Shown here piece after piece: positions 16,512-24,602 of a stretch of 64,000 bases of DNA (the stretch's first letter is position 1; each line of letters begins with the position of its first letter). Source of the stretch: Candidatus Hydrogenedentota bacterium (GTDB taxonomy: Bacteria > Hydrogenedentota > Hydrogenedentia > Hydrogenedentales > SLHB01); NCBI GenBank assembly GCA_020849535.1, contig JADLGB010000240.1, positions 21,598 through 85,597 of the forward strand, written 5' to 3'. A program made the position numbers and the translations under genes. Under the pieces are notes generated by a model. The model saw only the letters and a program-made list of their open reading frames with translations, made no database searches and was not told the origin of the DNA.

Positions 16512-16680
16512 TGGGGGGTACAGCCCTTTAGTTCTGGCCAGGAAGACGGCTGTTGACGGCAGCTATGCCACTGGAAGCGGCAGGCGCGAAAACGCCGCGA
16601 ACGGTTGCAGAGTTAAAGATGATGTGCTATTTTAGTAATGCAATGGCCCCATTCTTTTATGACGGGGAACAGTTTGAACC

Positions 16681-16968
16681 ATGACGACTGCCCCGAGATA
16701 CCCAGGCCGCACCGACGCCATCTTGTCCATCGTGTGCATGGGCTTGTGCGTCGCGGTGCCTTTCGCCTGGGTGCGATTTCGGCTTTCATTTGTGAGTGGT
16801 TTCGTTGTCGCCGTCGTCTGCATGCTCCTTTGGGGTCTTTCCTGGGGTCTTGCGATTTCGTCCGTGCGGCACGGGGAAGGACCTGGAAGAACTCTTGGAG
16901 TGTTTGCCCTAATCCTCGTCATTGTGTTCAATCTCCTGCTTGTCAGTGTCCTGTTTCCCACAGTCTGA
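16681..16968 (+). CDS. Small membrane protein, first of a paralogous pair
   Basis: 95 residues with three hydrophobic segments. Residues about 55-93 (WGLAISSVRHGEGPGRTLGVFALILVIV region) align with the neighbour's C-terminal half (CGTALSAFRYGKGLGRNFGAIML region), sharing the S-xx-R-x-G-x-G-x-GR core. The neighbour begins 17 bases downstream, so the two form an operon. No known family is recognised. A duplicated pair with a conserved glycine-rich cytoplasmic loop suggests a hetero-oligomer, but this is speculation. Confidence 0.6.
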   Translation: MTTAPRYPGRTDAILSIVCMGLCVAVPFAWVRFRLSFVSGFVVAVVCMLLWGLSWGLAISSVRHGEGPGRTLGVFALILVIVFNLLLVSVLFPTV

Positions 16969-16984
16969 TCGCAAGGGGGACGCC

Positions 16985-17284
16985 ATGAGACTCTATCCTG
17001 TCGAGTGGAAGAGGGAGTGCTGGGCCACATGCGAAGCGCTGATATCGTTTGGGCTGCTTTCGGCGGCATTCTACATCCTCATTGCCTGGTTGCGCCCAGA
17101 AACCCACCTGCTGCGAATTCGCATTTACGCATTCGGGATCATCGCGCTATACGGGTTCTCCTGCGGCACCGCCTTGTCAGCATTTCGCTACGGCAAAGGA
17201 CTCGGGAGAAACTTCGGGGCGATCATGCTCCTCATACACTTCTTTTTAGTGTGCAGCTTCCTGGATGCTCACCATCACTGGTGA
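16985..17284 (+). CDS. Small membrane protein, second of a paralogous pair
   Basis: 99 residues from the ATG after AAGGGGGACGCC; longer upstream starts would overlap the first gene. Three hydrophobic segments, the shared SAFRYGKGLGRNFG loop between helices two and three, and a histidine-rich end (DAHHHW) that could bind metal. It is a diverged duplicate of the preceding 95-residue protein. Function unknown. Confidence 0.6.
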   Translation: MRLYPVEWKRECWATCEALISFGLLSAAFYILIAWLRPETHLLRIRIYAFGIIALYGFSCGTALSAFRYGKGLGRNFGAIMLLIHFFLVCSFLDAHHHW

Positions 17285-17352
17285 TCCGACGCAGCTCTAT
17301 CTCAATCTGGCGAAGAGCGACGAGCTTGGCAAATAGATGCAGGGATGGACTC

Positions 17353-17526
17353 CCCCGTACCGCCTCGCTCTCCGAGCGCGGCGGCCAAGCGCCGGGTTCG
17401 AGGCAGTGACACGACGGCGCACAAGTGGCGCGCGTTCTTGCGTCCAGAGAGGGTCTGCCGTACCCACGCCTTCAAAGCTCAGAATCGTCCTCTGCTGCCG
17501 CGCTCGGAGAGCGAGGCAGTACGGGG
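17353..17526. repeat. REPIN-like element C
   Basis: Bases 17353-17385 and 17494-17526 form a 33-base inverted repeat with two mismatches. Each arm contains the small hairpin CGCTC-TCC-GAGCG. The core differs from elements A/B, so this is a second family. It fills most of the 262-base gap between convergent genes. Confidence 0.7.
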
Positions 17527-17528
17527 AC

Positions 17529-17547
17529 GCGAGGCAGCACGCCTCGC
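17529..17547 (-). terminator. Hairpin directly after the secreted barrel protein gene
   Basis: GCGAGGC, loop AGCAC, GCCTCGC; its edge touches the stop codon of the minus-strand gene. It could end that transcript or be a further repeat arm. Confidence 0.4.
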
Positions 17548-19391
17548 TACTTCCGGCTTGCAGCGGATATTTCAGCAGGGGCGAGCCACCTGCGCGAGCG
17601 CGGCGGAAGCGTGCAGTCCATCCGCCCGTCGCTAAGCGTGTGGGCGCTCCCGTCGAGGCGGTCTGTGAAAGGACCGCTGCCGGGCAAGGTCACCGTCACG
17701 TCGTGGGACTCGGCTGTGTAGTTCTGAACCACCAGCGAACCGTCGCCGAGAGGTTGAAGGGTCACCCGCGCTGGTCCGTCCATGCCAATGCCCAATGCAC
17801 CGTCAAACACCTCGCGCAGGATATTCACCACAGGACGCGGCAGGTCAAATAGTCCAAGATACCGCGGCGGAAGAAGCACCTCTCCGACGGCATCGTAGTC
17901 GGCTTGAGAAAACGTGAACGTATTGAGGACGTAGACCGCAGCGTTGCCATTGGGATATCGAGTCAGGAAAGGCACGCGTCGTCCTTCTGCCTCCGCCTCG
18001 ATGAGGGCAGTGGCCTCGCCGCAAGTCATGGCGCCCGCGAGATCCAGCGGGTTTGATAGCGTGAACTCCTGGCTGTTCGCAAACACCTTCGGCGCCTTCA
18101 TGGGATCCATCGCCGGATCCAGCGACACTCCCGCCACGCGCGCGGCGTCGATGGACTCGCCCAACGCACCCAAGAGACCGGTGGTCAGCACTAACGTCTT
18201 GCCCTCCGCGATCGATTTCTCGATATGCGCGGGAAGTTGCGGGTCCGCGGCCGCCTGCGTGGGGAGGAACACGGACTTGGCATCCGATGGATACTGAGAA
18301 ACCGGCACGAGGGGAACTCCCAGCATGCCAATGGAGTCCATGATGAAGAGTTCGCCTCCCGCGTCGCTATTCACCGGTTTGTACGCGGCCACGCCCCATA
18401 CGGGACTGGTCCGGACAGCTTGGGCCAGCGCATCGAGACGTTTCTGCTCTTCAACGAGCAGGGGATGGCCCGGGTGCCCTTCGCGAAGAGCAGCATAGCT
18501 GAACAAAACGATCTCGGGCGCTCCCGCGAGCACGCTCTGATAGGCTTGGTCGATAAAGTCGATCCCGTCACAGTCGCCATGATCGAACCAAGCCCCGGCG
18601 ATTTTTGGACCAGTGATGGAGGCGATCCACCGGTAGTTCACGAAGCCTTCGTAGGGCTGAACGAACCCGAAGCGTTGGGTCGTGGCGCCACGCGTCTCAG
18701 TGCCGACCCACACCCGATCAAAAAGCGGCGCTGTGCGCGCAACGTCGTAACCAAACTCATGAAAGTGGTCGTACCATTGTGGATATTTGATGATCAGGGT
18801 GACGTTCGGATTGACGGCGCGCGCGGGGTCGATGAAGACGCTCGTGGCTATCCCGCCGAGCAGGTCGCGGCGGTACTCGGACCAGGACCTGTCGCCGCGC
18901 GCGGTGTTTGACTCCGCACTGACATCGCCCGTGCAGAAGAAATCGTCTACAATGACCGTATCGAAGACGTCGGCCGCCAGTTTTGACACGCGGCGCAGGT
19001 CGTCCTGCGTCTTTGAGTTTTGCCAGTTGAGCCAGTCCAGGGGGCCTTCCTGCCGAACGCCATATTCCTCACCCGGGACAGTCGCGATGCCTCCGGCCAC
19101 TTCAAAGCCTGCGGCGAGCATGGCATCGCGTGCGGCCGTTGCCTCCTCGGCACTCACAAGGTCTCCACGAAAGACCTCGAGGAACACGCGCCGGATATTC
19201 AAGGCCTTCATGCGGTCGATGGCAAGTGCCATCTCGGCGGGATCGCGCGCGATGTTCTGCACCGAGTCGCTGGTCATGTATACAGACCAGCGCAGGTGAA
19301 ACTCAGTATCAACCGCAGGCTCTTGAGCGCCGGCGGAACACAAGGTCACCACGAACGCCAGCACAAGCTTGCTCAGAAAACCGCGTAGCAT
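17547..19391 (-). CDS. Secreted protein of unknown function, barrel-like
   Basis: 614 residues from an ATG after AAGGGGA, giving a clean signal peptide (MLRGFLSKLVLAFVVTLCSAGAQ); an upstream start at 19436 would push the signal peptide inside. The first about 320 residues alternate strands and helices like a TIM barrel (RRVFLEVFRGD, DTVIVDDFFCTGD, NVTLIIKYPQWYDHFHEFG, RVWVGTETRG, KIAGAWFDHGD), with acidic residues at strand ends resembling glycosidase active sites. A Rossmann-like middle domain and a C-terminal beta domain (VTVTLPGSG) follow. No family is recognised. It is divergent from the glycosyltransferase cluster. Confidence 0.75.
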   Translation of the reverse strand: MLRGFLSKLVLAFVVTLCSAGAQEPAVDTEFHLRWSVYMTSDSVQNIARDPAEMALAIDRMKALNIRRVFLEVFRGDLVSAEEATAARDAMLAAGFEVAGGIATVPGEEYGVRQEGPLDWLNWQNSKTQDDLRRVSKLAADVFDTVIVDDFFCTGDVSAESNTARGDRSWSEYRRDLLGGIATSVFIDPARAVNPNVTLIIKYPQWYDHFHEFGYDVARTAPLFDRVWVGTETRGATTQRFGFVQPYEGFVNYRWIASITGPKIAGAWFDHGDCDGIDFIDQAYQSVLAGAPEIVLFSYAALREGHPGHPLLVEEQKRLDALAQAVRTSPVWGVAAYKPVNSDAGGELFIMDSIGMLGVPLVPVSQYPSDAKSVFLPTQAAADPQLPAHIEKSIAEGKTLVLTTGLLGALGESIDAARVAGVSLDPAMDPMKAPKVFANSQEFTLSNPLDLAGAMTCGEATALIEAEAEGRRVPFLTRYPNGNAAVYVLNTFTFSQADYDAVGEVLLPPRYLGLFDLPRPVVNILREVFDGALGIGMDGPARVTLQPLGDGSLVVQNYTAESHDVTVTLPGSGPFTDRLDGSAHTLSDGRMDCTLPPRSRRWLAPAEISAASRK

Positions 19392-19550
19392 GTACGTCCC
19401 CTTCTTTCTCATGCATACCAACGTCGCCAGAGACAAACGAATGCAGGAAGAGTAACGGATCGGGGACTTGCGCGTCTACGGGTCGCGTTGCGTCGCCCCC
19501 GCGGTCTCTGTCACTATGGGGTCCATTCGGTCGATTTCAGGGGATGAGTA

Positions 19551-21185
19551 GTGAACGCGTCCAGTAATCCGTTTTGCCCAACAGCCGCCTTGTGCGAAGA
19601 GCCAGGTGCACCCGTGCGGCTGTGCGGTCGCGGCTGGATGGTTGTGATACTTCTGATGGCGCTTGCACTACTTCTCCGGTTGTACCGGCTGGATGTCAGT
19701 TTCACGACAGACGAAGTGCTGACGCTGCGCGGCGCGCAACTTCGCATCCCGGAGATTCTCGTCCACCGCTTCCATCCTCTTTACTATCTCCTCGCACATT
19801 TTGCCCTTTTACTCGGAGACTCCGAAGGATTCCTGCGTTTGCCCAGCGTTCTCGCTGGAGTATTGTGCGTACCGGCCGCCTATGCCCTCGCGCGGGACGC
19901 CGCCGGTGGGTCGGTGGGTTTGCTCGCGGCCTTCCTCACGGCTACTTCTCAGTACAACATCGGGCAGAGTCAATCGGCGCGTTTTTATGCGGTGGTCATG
20001 CTCGGTGGTTTGCTCCTGTCGTGGTTTGTGCACCGCGGGGTCACGCGGGGCGGATACCTCAATTGGGCCGGCGTTGTGTGCACGGGATGGTGGCTAACCA
20101 TCACGCAGCTCACGGCCTTGCCCTACTACGGGGCCATCTTCGCCGGCGCCGGCCTGTGGCTGCTGTTCACCCGGAACATTCCTGGCGCACACGCCAAAGC
20201 ACGCAAGCTGGGACTACTCATGCTATGCGCTCTCCTCGGCCTGCTCACGCTTGCGGCCATTGTCGCCGCGCGCGGGCGCCCCACGGTTCTGAATGTCGAC
20301 CCGTTTCCGAAGTCTGGATCGGAAGTGGCCACCGACTCAAAGGGAAACACCTACGACTACCAGTTGTATCCGGGGCAATATGTGCAGTTCCTGAGTGTCT
20401 TTCTCCCGCAGGCCGGACTTCTCATCCAGGTCCTGGTGGTGGGCGCGATGTGTGTTGGGTTTGCGGTGCTTTGGCGCCGTCTTCGGTGCCTGGCGACGAT
20501 CGTCGCTGCCCAGTTCATGCTACCGCCGCTGCCCTTTCTGTTCCTCCCTTCGAGCCACTGGTATGCGGCGAAGTATTTCTGTAATGTGGCGCCGTTGTTT
20601 GTCATCCTGACGTCGATTGGAATCTGGGCAGTTATCGAGAGCGCGCTGACCCGGATCGGCGGCGCGGAGCGGCGAGTCACCTCGCGCGCGCTGGTGCTGG
20701 CGATACTCATGTTGGCACTGACGCCTGGCATTGTCTGGCAACTCTCTTCGTACTACGAACGCTGTAGTCCCGTCGATTGGCGAGGAGTCGGGTCGTATCT
20801 GGGGACTCGTCTCGCACCCGGTGACGTAATTGCCTACACGGATTTGGAGCGCATGAGCAGCAGGTTGAGTCCCGACGCCGAGCCGGTATTTCCGCGGAGC
20901 AGCGTTGCGTTTGATTACTACCTCGTTCAGGGCGCCAAGTCCCGCCGAACAGACGAAGCTCCCATTGACTTCCTGAAGTCGATTCAGAAGTACGAGGCGG
21001 GAACTGCAGAGCGCATCAAGAGGATGAGGCGCCGTTTCGCGTCGCAGAGGGTCTGGTGCATTGGGGTCAATGAAAAGGACCTAGAGCCGTCCGTTCAGGA
21101 CGCGCTCAACGCGCTGCCGGTGGCGGAGACGGTGACTTTCGAGGGATGCACCGTGCGGCAGGTCTTGTACAGGGAAAAACCATGA
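19551..21185 (+). CDS. GT-C glycosyltransferase, PMT/ArnT-like, paralogue 1
   Basis: 544 residues starting at GTG after AGGGGAT. About ten membrane helices. The first periplasmic loop has the Asp-Glu pair D54-E55 (FTTDEVLTLRG) characteristic of dolichyl/undecaprenyl-phosphate-sugar transferases (PF13231 type), followed by HPLYYLLAHFAL and RLPSVLAGV. The C-terminal about 130 residues form a soluble domain containing RRFASQRVWCIGVNEKDLE. It should transfer a sugar from a polyprenyl-phosphate donor to a surface acceptor. It overlaps the next gene by four bases and shares the same plan with it and the third, so the three arose by tandem duplication. Confidence 0.85.
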   Translation: MNASSNPFCPTAALCEEPGAPVRLCGRGWMVVILLMALALLLRLYRLDVSFTTDEVLTLRGAQLRIPEILVHRFHPLYYLLAHFALLLGDSEGFLRLPSVLAGVLCVPAAYALARDAAGGSVGLLAAFLTATSQYNIGQSQSARFYAVVMLGGLLLSWFVHRGVTRGGYLNWAGVVCTGWWLTITQLTALPYYGAIFAGAGLWLLFTRNIPGAHAKARKLGLLMLCALLGLLTLAAIVAARGRPTVLNVDPFPKSGSEVATDSKGNTYDYQLYPGQYVQFLSVFLPQAGLLIQVLVVGAMCVGFAVLWRRLRCLATIVAAQFMLPPLPFLFLPSSHWYAAKYFCNVAPLFVILTSIGIWAVIESALTRIGGAERRVTSRALVLAILMLALTPGIVWQLSSYYERCSPVDWRGVGSYLGTRLAPGDVIAYTDLERMSSRLSPDAEPVFPRSSVAFDYYLVQGAKSRRTDEAPIDFLKSIQKYEAGTAERIKRMRRRFASQRVWCIGVNEKDLEPSVQDALNALPVAETVTFEGCTVRQVLYREKP

Positions 21186-22843
21186 AGGCGTCGGGGAGCT
21201 TTCAAAACGATATGCAACTTGGCGCGCCGGAAGACGAGAAGAGGGGATGCGGGCGTTGGCTGGAAGTGGCGGCGCTTGCTGTCATTTTGATCATTGCGCT
21301 GTTGCTCCGGTTCTACAAGCTCGACGTGAGCCTCTGGAGCGACGAAGTCCTGACGCACAGGGGCGCGGCAGTGTCGTTGTGGGAGGCCATCCGGCACCGG
21401 ACGCATTTCCTCTATTATGTGCTGGCTCACCTCAGCCTGATGGGCGACGACAACGAGGTCATGTTGCGCCTGCCCAGCGTGCTTGGCGGAGTCGCGGGTA
21501 TTGCGGCGCTGTACGCTCTTGCGCGATGTGTGGCGGGTATCCGAGCCGCATTTATCGCGGCGCTCCTGCTCACCTTCTCCACCTACCACGTCGATCACAG
21601 CCAGGAGGCGCGTTACTACGCCCTGGTCATGCTCGCAAGTGTGCTGATGACATGGGCCTTGTGGCGCGCCATTACCTCGGGCGGATGGAAATCCTGGGCT
21701 GCATTTGTGTTCGCCACGAATTTCGGGGTGGCCACGCACCTCACCGTGCTTCCCTATCTGTGCGTACTGGTAGCGGCGGCTGCGGCGTGTCTCCTGCTTC
21801 AATGCCGCAAAGACAGGCGACAGTTGCTTCGACAAGGAAGCGTGCTGGCGTTATGTACCCTGCTCTCGTTTGGGAGCATCGTCCTGTCCATGGCGCTGAG
21901 AGGAGAATCGCCCAATCTGAGCGGCATCGTGCTGGAAGATGCCGAAGATGACGAGGGAGCAAAGCCCCAATGGCGGGACCTGCGCTCGCATGAAGCGGAA
22001 TTCCGGCTCTCGCCCAGGGACTACATGCGCTATCTTCGCGAGTTCTCTCCTATTGAGTCTCCGGTACTGCGCGGTCTTCTGCTCATCCCCATGCTGCTCG
22101 GTGCTGCCGTCCTGCTTCGCAGAGCGCCGGTCCTCGCCCTGCTGATTGCCGCGCAGTTTGTGCTCGTTCCATTGCCGTTCTTCTTCATCGACGTGACACA
22201 CTGGTTCAACGACCGCTACTTTTGCAGCGTCGTTCCATTCTACAGCCTGTTCGCGGGCGCCGGTCTTGTGACTCTTGTCGAAGGCTGCGGGAAACTTGTC
22301 CGCTCCCTGGCAGGCGAGGGAGATTCGCGATCGCGCTGGGGACGCGTCATCGAATGCGGCGTCATCGCCGCACTTGCCGTCGCCGTGCTGGTGTGCGCCG
22401 CACAAGAGAATCTGAACCGCTACCGAACGCTGCCGCCACGCGACTGGAAGAAGCTCGCCTCGGATATGTCCAAGACCCTGCAGCCGGGCGATACAGTTGC
22501 CTTCGCCAGTCTGGCCAGCGTCAGGACGCGGGCCCGTGCCGAGAGTGAGCGCAAGTACAAAAGCGCCAATGCGGCGCTGCTCTTTTACCTCCAGCGCGCG
22601 ATCGAGGAACGGCGTCCGGGACAGGCGGACATGATCATCGGCACTCTGGACTTGGCGCCTGCGGGAACCACGGATCAGATTGAGGATGTGATGCGCAAAT
22701 CCCGGCACCATACGATTTACTTCGTGTCGCGAGAAGAAGAGGGCCTTCCGGCCGAGGTGCAACAGAAGCTATACTCTCTTCCCGTCAAGCAGATCAACCG
22801 GTACCGGGGACTGAAGGTCCGCATCGTCGCGCCGGGCGCGTGA
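21182..22843 (+). CDS. GT-C glycosyltransferase, PMT/ArnT-like, paralogue 2
   Basis: 553 residues; the ATG overlaps the previous stop (ATGA). Same architecture as its neighbours: D54-E55 (LWSDEVLTHRG) in the first periplasmic loop, the FLYYVLAHLSLMGDDNEVMLRLPSVLGG block, multiple membrane helices, and a C-terminal soluble domain. HWFNDRYFCSVVPFYSLFAGAG is a block shared with paralogue 3 and weakly with 1. Membrane-bound transfer of a lipid-linked sugar is inferred from the family. Acceptor unknown. Confidence 0.85.
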   Translation: MKASGSFQNDMQLGAPEDEKRGCGRWLEVAALAVILIIALLLRFYKLDVSLWSDEVLTHRGAAVSLWEAIRHRTHFLYYVLAHLSLMGDDNEVMLRLPSVLGGVAGIAALYALARCVAGIRAAFIAALLLTFSTYHVDHSQEARYYALVMLASVLMTWALWRAITSGGWKSWAAFVFATNFGVATHLTVLPYLCVLVAAAAACLLLQCRKDRRQLLRQGSVLALCTLLSFGSIVLSMALRGESPNLSGIVLEDAEDDEGAKPQWRDLRSHEAEFRLSPRDYMRYLREFSPIESPVLRGLLLIPMLLGAAVLLRRAPVLALLIAAQFVLVPLPFFFIDVTHWFNDRYFCSVVPFYSLFAGAGLVTLVEGCGKLVRSLAGEGDSRSRWGRVIECGVIAALAVAVLVCAAQENLNRYRTLPPRDWKKLASDMSKTLQPGDTVAFASLASVRTRARAESERKYKSANAALLFYLQRAIEERRPGQADMIIGTLDLAPAGTTDQIEDVMRKSRHHTIYFVSREEEGLPAEVQQKLYSLPVKQINRYRGLKVRIVAPGA

Positions 22844-22867
22844 ACGCGACTGAAAGGGGGAGACATC

Positions 22868-24502
22868 TTGGCGCGTGCCACGGCAGACGGTGCCGGAAGG
22901 CGATTCCCGAGGCGAAGAGAGATTGCCGGGCTTGCGGCCCTTTTCGTCTTGTCCCTCGTACTGCGGCTGTACAAGCTGGATGCGAGTTTCTGGAACGACG
23001 AAGTCCTCATGCAAAAAGGGGCCTCCTTGCCCCTCATGGAAATCATCTCCCATCGCTTCAACTTTCTCTATTATCTTCTCGCGCACATCTGCCTGAATTG
23101 GGCGGACAATGAGGTCATGCTCCGACTGCCCAGTGTGGTGGCTGGAGTCTTGGGCGTCTTGGCCCTCTACGGACTCACCAGGCAGATCGTGGGCGCTCGC
23201 AACGGGATCGCCGTGCCCCTCCTCGCCAGCGTTTTGTTGAGCATCTCGGCGTACCATCTCGAACGGAGTCAGGAAGCGCGGTTCTATGCCCTCGTGATCC
23301 TGGCGAGTATCCTCATGACGTGGACACTGTGGAGAGCCTTGGAGTCCCGCAAGTGGACCGCGTGGGCCGCCTTCTGCCTGTCGGCGAACCTGGGCGTCGC
23401 TTCCCAACTCACCGTGTTGCCGTATGTGGGAGTCTTGCTGGCCGCGGCGGGGTTCAGGGTGGCCATCGGACCCGGCGCGGGAACTGCTCGCAGGCGGCTG
23501 ATCGGGTTGGCGACCGTTGCCCTGGTGGGCGCCTTGTCTGTTGTCCCCCTTTGCGTATCCGGCATCGCGCAAGGCAAATCGCCGGACGCTTTGATCTCGG
23601 GAGCGGAGGAGTCCGCCGATGATGCTTCCATCGCCCAGCCACCAGGCGGGCCGGATGCATCCTATCGCCTCACGCCTCTGATGTATGCGCGCTATCTGGC
23701 TTCCTATTTGCCAGGGACTAGCGCGGGCGTGCGAATCTTTCTGACAGCACTCATGCTGCTTGGCTCTGCTTCGCTCTGCAAGCGGACGCCGACTGTGGCG
23801 TTTCTACTCATTGTGCAGGTGCTCGTGGTTCCGCTCCCATTCCTCTTTCTTCACATGGAGCACTGGTTCAATGCCCGGTACTTCTGCAGCCTCATGCCGT
23901 TCGTTCCTCTGCTCACCGCCATGGGCGTGCAAGCGGCCGCGGACCTCTTCCGGCGTCTTCTTTCGCACTTACATGAACAAGGTCCTCTGATTGGGCTCTT
24001 GCCACGCGTCCTGCTTGGTCTGCTTGCGGGTGCGGCGTCGCTCATCTCGTGCAAGGACGCCGCGGACCATTTCAGGGACTTTCCCGAGCATGACTGGAAG
24101 TCCATGGGCAAGCAGGTGGCTTCGTTGCTTGAACCCGGCGACACTCTTGCCTTCGCGCGATCGCCGATCGTGCATCGAGGCCGCACCACCGCCGTCAGGG
24201 AGAAAGGATATGATTCGCGCAGCAACGTGCTGGAGTTCTATATCCGCCGCTACTTGCGTGATACCGACTCTGGAGATCGCGAGAAGCTGTTCGACACATT
24301 GCGCTTCACGGCGGCGGGATCTCCCGATCAGATTCGGGCCATCACCAATCAATCGGGATCCCATCGCGTGCTCTTCATTTCTCGCAGCGAGGAGAGCCTG
24401 TCGAAACCAGTCCGGAGACTACTTAGTGGGCTCCCGTCCAGTCGCACGGTGTATGTCAAGGGCCTGACCCTGCGCCTGGTCGAGGTGCGCAACGCGCCCT
24501 AA
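22868..24502 (+). CDS. GT-C glycosyltransferase, PMT/ArnT-like, paralogue 3
   Basis: 544 residues from TTG preceded by AAGGGGGA, 24 bases after paralogue 2. The Asp-Glu pair is at 44-45 (FWNDEVLMQKG), followed by FLYYLLAHICLNWADNEVMLRLPSVVAG, very close to paralogue 2. Multiple membrane helices and a C-terminal soluble domain (PAGSPDQIR-type segment like the AGTTDQIE of paralogue 2) complete it. Paralogues 2 and 3 are the closest pair. The three enzymes probably add similar sugars to different acceptors or positions. Confidence 0.85.
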   Translation: MARATADGAGRRFPRRREIAGLAALFVLSLVLRLYKLDASFWNDEVLMQKGASLPLMEIISHRFNFLYYLLAHICLNWADNEVMLRLPSVVAGVLGVLALYGLTRQIVGARNGIAVPLLASVLLSISAYHLERSQEARFYALVILASILMTWTLWRALESRKWTAWAAFCLSANLGVASQLTVLPYVGVLLAAAGFRVAIGPGAGTARRRLIGLATVALVGALSVVPLCVSGIAQGKSPDALISGAEESADDASIAQPPGGPDASYRLTPLMYARYLASYLPGTSAGVRIFLTALMLLGSASLCKRTPTVAFLLIVQVLVVPLPFLFLHMEHWFNARYFCSLMPFVPLLTAMGVQAAADLFRRLLSHLHEQGPLIGLLPRVLLGLLAGAASLISCKDAADHFRDFPEHDWKSMGKQVASLLEPGDTLAFARSPIVHRGRTTAVREKGYDSRSNVLEFYIRRYLRDTDSGDREKLFDTLRFTAAGSPDQIRAITNQSGSHRVLFISRSEESLSKPVRRLLSGLPSSRTVYVKGLTLRLVEVRNAP

Positions 24503-24602
24503 CGGGCAGCGAAGTTGCCTTGACGGGGACGAGACGTTACCATGGGGCCGTCACAGCGCGCGCTTTTAGCAGCGGCTTTCTATATGAGGAATTGTTCATG
24601 TG

